Positions 59,284-64,000 of a stretch of 64,000 nt of DNA are shown piece by piece; within the stretch, counting starts at the first letter, position 1, and each line of letters starts with the position of its first letter. The notes under the pieces are model-generated. The model had not been told where the DNA came from and searched no databases. It saw only the letters and a list, made by a program, of their open reading frames with translations. Source of the stretch: Aristolochia californica (lineage: Eukaryota; Streptophyta; Magnoliopsida; Piperales; Aristolochiaceae); NCBI GenBank assembly GCA_029961685.1, contig JARWKL010000016.1:3411207-3475206 (forward strand). The letters run 5' to 3'. The translations under genes were made by a program, and so were the position numbers.

Positions 59284-61003
59284 TACTGGCAATATTCATT
59301 ATTCATTGTCGTATACGGACGCGGTCCGTGTGAGCACAGACACGTGGTACTGCCACTTTCTAGTACGAAGGACGGAGGGTAGTTTCGTGATTTTAAGAAT
59401 TCGTTTGCCCTTCCGTACATCACTGACTCGTGACGCGGATACAGGACGCAGCACGTGCGTACATACTCGTCGGATGTCGCACACGCGTGGATGGTGTGGC
59501 CCGGAGACGGGCGTGGCGTGGGTAAAGAGCTGGCAAGTGTCCCCACGTAACGGCTGCATGCAGCATGTAGCATGCAGAAAGTACGATTCCCCCACATCTC
59601 GCTTCTGTTTTGTTGCTTTTCTCACCTTTTTTGCCGTTTTTTCTGTTGAGGAGAGAGAGAGAGAGAGAGAGAGAGAGGCGTCGGTCTCTTCCCATTCTTA
59701 ATCTTACTCTCTCTCTCTAACGGCCATCGCGGGCGCGCATAAATACATACGCGCACCATGTCTCCATCCCACATCATCCAAAGTTGGTTAGGGTCTCGTT
59801 AGGCAGTTTTTCTCCCATTTCAACCAAGCAGTTAACTTACTACCAGTTCAAAAATGGAAAACAACTAAAAACCTCTTTTTGATGTGGTTTTTTTTTTTTT
59901 TCTCTTTTCAAAATTAATAAAATCGAGGCGAGAAACCGAACCGCGCCGACCGACCCGGCCAGGAGAGAGAAAGATCAAATATTTAAGTATTAAATTAAAA
60001 AAAATTCTAAATTAGTCGAGCGAGAGATAAAGATGAATCCGGCGAAGAATCGTTTATGCATTGTATTAATTAATCCGGTCACAGGAGGAGGGGGGAAGGG
60101 AGGAGGAAGGAAGCGTGCGCGTGACCGTACGAACAAGGTGTGGTTTTGGCAGTTCTCGGGTGACCGGTTGGTGTCGGTGGGGGTGGCCGTTACAGTGGCA
60201 GGTTTACAGGCTGGAGTGACAGGATGGCAGTAATGATACGCCCTCCGATTCGGCGACCGGGCTTGTCGTTATTCACACGTCAGCTCTTCCGTGCGGCCGT
60301 TCTGAAAATAACTGATAAAAGAAAATCCCTCGCGAAATGCTCTCCAGCCTGGCTCAGTCAAAAAACTCATCGCTTCTCTCTCTTCCCTTTCCTTTTTTTT
60401 TTTTTTAATTAATTAATTTATTTAATATTCCTCCCCTGTCCCCTCCCAAACCCCAAAATATCGCAATCCTTTTTTCTTTAATCAAATTTCCTTTTTTTCT
60501 TTAAAAAAGCAAGCGTTATGCTTCGTTCTTATCGGTTACCTCCACCAACTACAAACCGAAGATTTTCTGTTTTTGGATGACTTAACTAGCAAGACTGGGG
60601 GAGGGAGGGCCCATACGAAATCGATGCTGGGCCCTTATACAGAGGATGGACCGCTAGGATTGATTTCCATGGGCCCACCTCATAAATCCAGACTGACGGT
60701 CGTGATTGAACGGACGGGTCCCACGCGCACGCCGTTAGAATCATTAAAGTAGAGGGGTTTTTGTATGGTTTCTCGATTCAGTCATCTTTGTCCATATCCT
60801 CTTTTTTTTTTTTTTTTTTTTTGAAAAATATAAAGAAGGCTCTGAAAAGCAAGCGAGATCCGAGTTCATGACTATGTAAATTACCGCGGCCTTGTGTTGA
60901 CGCGTGTCCACGTTACAGCTGTATGCAAGCAACCGCCTGCCTGGAAGAAGCGGTGCGCTCAACCGGCTCATCCGGTTGCCTTTTCCGTCTCCTTCTCCTT
61001 TCC
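59284..61003. other. Upstream region of the MYB gene
   Basis: This region contains ABRE-like ACGTG cores (59340, 59452, 59553), a GA microsatellite, several T runs and no gene. The run of T at about 60803-60822 followed by GAAAAATATAAAG resembles a reversed LINE tail. Confidence 0.4.
59648..59678 (+). repeat. GA microsatellite
   Basis: About 15 GA dinucleotides. Confidence 0.9.
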
Positions 61004-61010
61004 TTATATA
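61004..61010 (+). promoter_or_regulatory. Candidate TATA box of the MYB gene
   Basis: TTATATA lies about 240 bp upstream of the MYB ATG. This would place the start of transcription near 61035 and the CT-rich repeats inside the 5' leader. Confidence 0.5.
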
Positions 61011-61014
61011 CGCT

Positions 61015-61135
61015 CCCATCCTGCCCTTCCCCCGTCTTCCTCTATAGGTTGCCCAGAGAGCCATCCTCTCTCTCTCTCTATCCCATCCTGCCATTTCCCC
61101 CGTCTTCCTCTATAGGTTGCCCAGGGAGCCATCCT
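61015..61135 (+). repeat. 67-bp imperfect tandem duplication in MYB leader
   Basis: CCCATCCTGCC..TTCCTCTATAGGTTGCCCAG occurs at 61015 and again at 61082. Both copies run into CT repeats. Confidence 0.85.
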
Positions 61136-61140
61136 CTCTC

Positions 61141-61194
<54 letters not shown>

Positions 61195-61195
61195 A
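61133..61195 (+). repeat. CT microsatellite in MYB 5' leader
   Basis: About 30 CT units with two TAT interruptions, ending 54 bp before the ATG. CT-rich leaders are common in plant genes. Confidence 0.9.
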
Positions 61196-61248
61196 CAGAA
61201 AAACGAAAAAAGACTACGATCTTATCTACTTCTATTATCGCTGTCTCC

Positions 61249-62241
61249 ATGGCGACTTCGAGAAAGGATCTCGATCGGATCAAAGGCCCGTGGAGTCCTG
61301 AAGAAGATGACGCCTTGCAGAAGCTTGTGCAGAAGCATGGCCCTCGAAACTGGTCCTTGATCAGTAAATCGATTCCGGGCCGCTCGGGGAAGTCTTGCAG
61401 GTTGCGGTGGTGTAACCAGCTGTCGCCGCAGGTGGAGCATCGGCCGTTCAGCCCGGAAGAAGACGAGACTATTATTCGGGCGCATGCGAAGTTTGGTAAC
61501 AAGTGGGCCACCATTGCTCGTCTTCTTTCCGGCCGGACCGATAATGCCATCAAGAACCACTGGAATTCTACCCTCAAGAGGAAATGCTCCTCCTCGTCTA
61601 CCGCCGCCGGCATCGACGACGACGCTGGGGTTCACGAGCCGCCGATTAAGCGCTCTGCCAGCGTCGGCGCCGGTGGGGGGCCGGTGTCAGGCCTTTGCCT
61701 CAGCCCTAGCAGCCCATCTGGATCCGATGTGAGCGACTCCAGCGCTCCGATTGTCTCCTCTTCTCACGTCTACAGGCCTGTCCCTCGCACTGGCGGTATC
61801 CTCCCGCCTTCGCAGATCGAGACGGCTTCGTCGACCAATGATCCGGCGACGTCTCTCAGCCTCTCCCTGCCCGGGGCCGACTCCTGCGAGGTGTCGAATC
61901 CCACTAACACCGCTGCCGGGAGCCAGTTCCTACCCCCGCAGCCGCCACAGCCCCCGCCGCCGACTTCCCAGTCTTTCCAGCACCAGCCGTCAATACCGTA
62001 TCGGGACCTTGCGTCCTTCGGCGCAGCCGCCGCCGCCGCCGTAGCTGTGACATCTGTGGCTCCGGTGGATAAGCAGCCGTATTTTCCGTTCAGTCCTGAG
62101 TTTTTGTCCGTTGTCCAGGACATGATCAGAAAGGAGGTGAGAAGTTATATGGCTGGAATGGAGCAGAGCGGGTTCTGTTTTCAGTCGGAGAGTGTTAGGA
62201 ACGCAGCCGTGAAACGGATCGGGATTAGCAAGATCGAGTGA
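61249..62241 (+). CDS. MYB73: R2R3-MYB transcription factor, subgroup 22 (MYB44/70/73/77 type)
   Basis: This is a nuclear DNA-binding regulator. Subgroup 22 members act in stress, ABA and auxin responses. It is a single exon of 330 residues, and the lack of introns is typical of this subgroup. The Met at 61249 ([20 protein letters not shown]) is chosen because the in-frame ORF extends upstream only through CT-repeat Leu-Ser codons. R2 is at about 10-60 (W15, W35, W54) and R3 at about 62-112, where the first Trp is replaced by Phe (HRPFSPEED), as usual. Then come the subgroup motif [18 protein letters not shown], an EAR-type LSLSLSLPG (about 200-208), a Pro-rich stretch, an Ala run near residue 260 and the C-terminal [15 protein letters not shown]. 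The symbol is chosen partly from its linkage to HMA1; MYB44, 70 or 77 remain possible. Confidence 0.93.
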   Translation: MATSRKDLDRIKGPWSPEEDDALQKLVQKHGPRNWSLISKSIPGRSGKSCRLRWCNQLSPQVEHRPFSPEEDETIIRAHAKFGNKWATIARLLSGRTDNAIKNHWNSTLKRKCSSSSTAAGIDDDAGVHEPPIKRSASVGAGGGPVSGLCLSPSSPSGSDVSDSSAPIVSSSHVYRPVPRTGGILPPSQIETASSTNDPATSLSLSLPGADSCEVSNPTNTAAGSQFLPPQPPQPPPPTSQSFQHQPSIPYRDLASFGAAAAAAVAVTSVAPVDKQPYFPFSPEFLSVVQDMIRKEVRSYMAGMEQSGFCFQSESVRNAAVKRIGISKIE

Positions 62242-64000
62242 TCTCAAAAAATATTAGCGGAAAGTGTCCAAGAAGAACAAGGAATTAGGTTAAACAAAGA
62301 GAGATGAACGAGTTCGTCGGTTGTTTTATACAAATAATTTTGGGTTCAGAAACTTTTTTGTACAGAAAAGGGATCGGCCGAGTGGAGAGAACGATGAAGG
62401 TTTTGGTGACGGTGAATCGGAGAAGATGAAGTACACCATGAGGATAACAAAAGCAATGTTCTGTTTTCCCTTTCACAAAATCTCTCTGCGTCGTTCACCG
62501 GAGGAGAAAAACAATCGGGGAAAAAAAAGAAGAAAAAATCAGGTCGAAGTTAAATCTTTCCTTAGCTATTAATTATGGCTCTTTTTCAAGTTTTTTTTGG
62601 TTGGTTTTTAATTTTTTTTCAACTGCAAACTTTCGAATTTAAATTCGATGATGAACAGAGAGAGAGAAAGAGATCCGAACTATCCAAGATCCCTTTGGAA
62701 GGAAGTGAAGAAAAAACAAAATCTGGGAAACGTCGGTTTCAGTTACTGCCAGCTAATGGAGTCTGAACTTGAAAAACGGCCTAAATCAAAAATCTTGTCA
62801 AAGAAAGCTTAGTCACATTTTTCTTAAATTAATAAAGTCAACAATATGGAGAATGGGAGGTAATGGAGCCTTAACGGAAATCAGTTATGGAACTGTTCCC
62901 AACTCCCAATTTCCAATTGAATAATGAGCTTTGCCGGATCGTACCCAATTTCTCCACTAATGATGTTTTCAAACGACCACCTCCCATGGCCATTGGTTTT
63001 CTTAAATTCAATTAGTGGAAAACTAACTTTACATAACTGCTCTTAAACTATGGAAGGGTTGATGTGATATGAAAAGTTATTTGGTTTGAAATATGTGAAA
63101 TATGTGAAACATTATCTTTGTCATCGGATCATGATCAATGGTTATCTTAGGGTTAAGATAATCATTTTACATGTTTGATTTTTAGTATTGGATGAGTTTC
63201 CCCTTCCTTTGAAGGGGGTGTGGTTCCAAGCTTCCTTTAGAAAGAAATGTTTCAAAATATTGGGTTAAGTAGGCGACTAATTGAAAAGGAAATTGAAAAT
63301 GCATCATTTAAAGTAAGTGGGGTAATCTCTTTACCTTTACTATTTGGGCCATTTTTAAGGCCAAATTTGTTATAATATTTGAAGGAGACTTTGCCCCACC
63401 TTTTGTCAGTAAAGAGAAGCCTATTTGATAGAAACAATTGAAAGCCACAAAAGGATCTCCAAATAGATGATGGTCATTCACTGTTCCATTTGTTGACTCT
63501 TCTTTGATGGTCTTACACTTCTTCCTTGCAATGAGTATCCATTTTGTATCTGCAAATCAGTTCTTAATATTAGCCATTTTATCATGAGAAACTGTTTCTC
63601 ATAATCGTGGTTTCAACTTTTGATAACTGTCTCTGTAACACGTAGCCATGAAGAACCTTGGTCGGAGGTTGGCTTTTGATCTACAGCTTGGTCCCCTATC
63701 TCGTAACTTACTCACCCTTTTAGTTTACACCATTAATGAGAGTGATTAGAGAGTGGAAGTGCCAAACGGTGATTTCTACCGAATCTGGTAGTACGGAGGG
63801 AGGAATGATTTCGTGCTTCAGTTTACACTTTATACAATGAATTTAATGCGGATAATTAGAAATTCAGGTTTAGTGGTATTAGAGCAGACCTCTGATCCTG
63901 CGTATCAATTCCTTCTCACTCTCTGTTTCTGTGAGGAGCGTCATTTTTACGACAAAGGCAGACCCGAACATCGAATAGACGTGGGTGCATGGCCGTCAAG
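62242..64000. other. Intergenic, downstream of MYB
   Basis: The MYB 3' UTR is at the left. The rest is AT-rich with no recognised gene, RNA or mobile-element domain. Confidence 0.45.

Noticed and set aside
59187..59701. Several overlapping ORFs of 90-160 residues on both strands
   Set aside because: They are shadows of a GC-rich duplicated region containing a homopolymer and a GA microsatellite. Translations are of repeat origin.
61110..61635. Long minus-strand ORFs opposite the MYB gene
   Set aside because: They arise from the GC-rich third positions of the MYB coding strand and the CT repeat (poly Arg-Glu). No independent support.

Overview
This is nuclear DNA from a flowering plant. The genes have many GT-AG introns, several products carry chloroplast targeting sequences, and the spaces between genes and within introns are full of Ty1/copia and LINE debris. 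The proteins match the Arabidopsis families closely. The very long, transposon-filled introns (HMA1 spans 19 kb, PheRS-alpha 15 kb) resemble those of basal eudicots or magnoliids, for example Proteales or lotus. That placement is an inference and I cannot name the species.

Layout from left to right. (1) 1-2839, plus strand: the last four exons of a plastid NhaD-type Na+/H+ antiporter (NHD1), with its 5' part outside the window. (2) 3752-7240, minus strand: a complete five-exon plastid D-3-phosphoglycerate dehydrogenase. (3) 7737-8616, minus strand: a two-exon secreted SGNH/sialate-O-acetylesterase-like carbohydrate esterase. (4) 10118-15277, minus strand: a decayed Ty1/copia element with both LTRs and a primer-binding site. 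(5) 15846-34989, plus strand: a 13-exon heavy-metal P1B-ATPase, HMA1. Its introns hold a TRIM-like element, LINE pieces on both strands and a copia fragment whose LTR ends about 56 bp before an exon. (6) 39279-54167, plus strand: an 18-exon cytosolic phenylalanyl-tRNA synthetase alpha subunit. Its 6.9-kb intron 7 starts with a GC donor and contains one LINE nested inside another. (7) 54168-61003: about 7 kb without a recognised gene, with several local duplications and homopolymers. (8) 61249-62241, plus strand: an intronless subgroup-22 R2R3-MYB gene (MYB44/70/73/77 type). (9) 62242-64000: no gene recognised.

The genes do not form a pathway. NHD1, PGDH and HMA1 all act in or at the plastid (ion balance, serine synthesis, metal transport). 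From memory of the Arabidopsis map, PGDH lies beside the esterase (At4g34200/At4g34215) and HMA1 beside MYB73 (At4g37270/At4g37260), so two ancestral neighbour pairs appear to be preserved here.

I found no new multi-gene system. The most unusual signal is a recurring class of micro-insertions in introns. Five loci each carry a 14-19 bp direct repeat flanking a 16-74 bp insert that contains an A or T run. They look like extremely truncated retroposition events or filler-type break repair. The nested LINE pair, the GC-AG intron and a 38-bp perfect foldback also deserve a second look.
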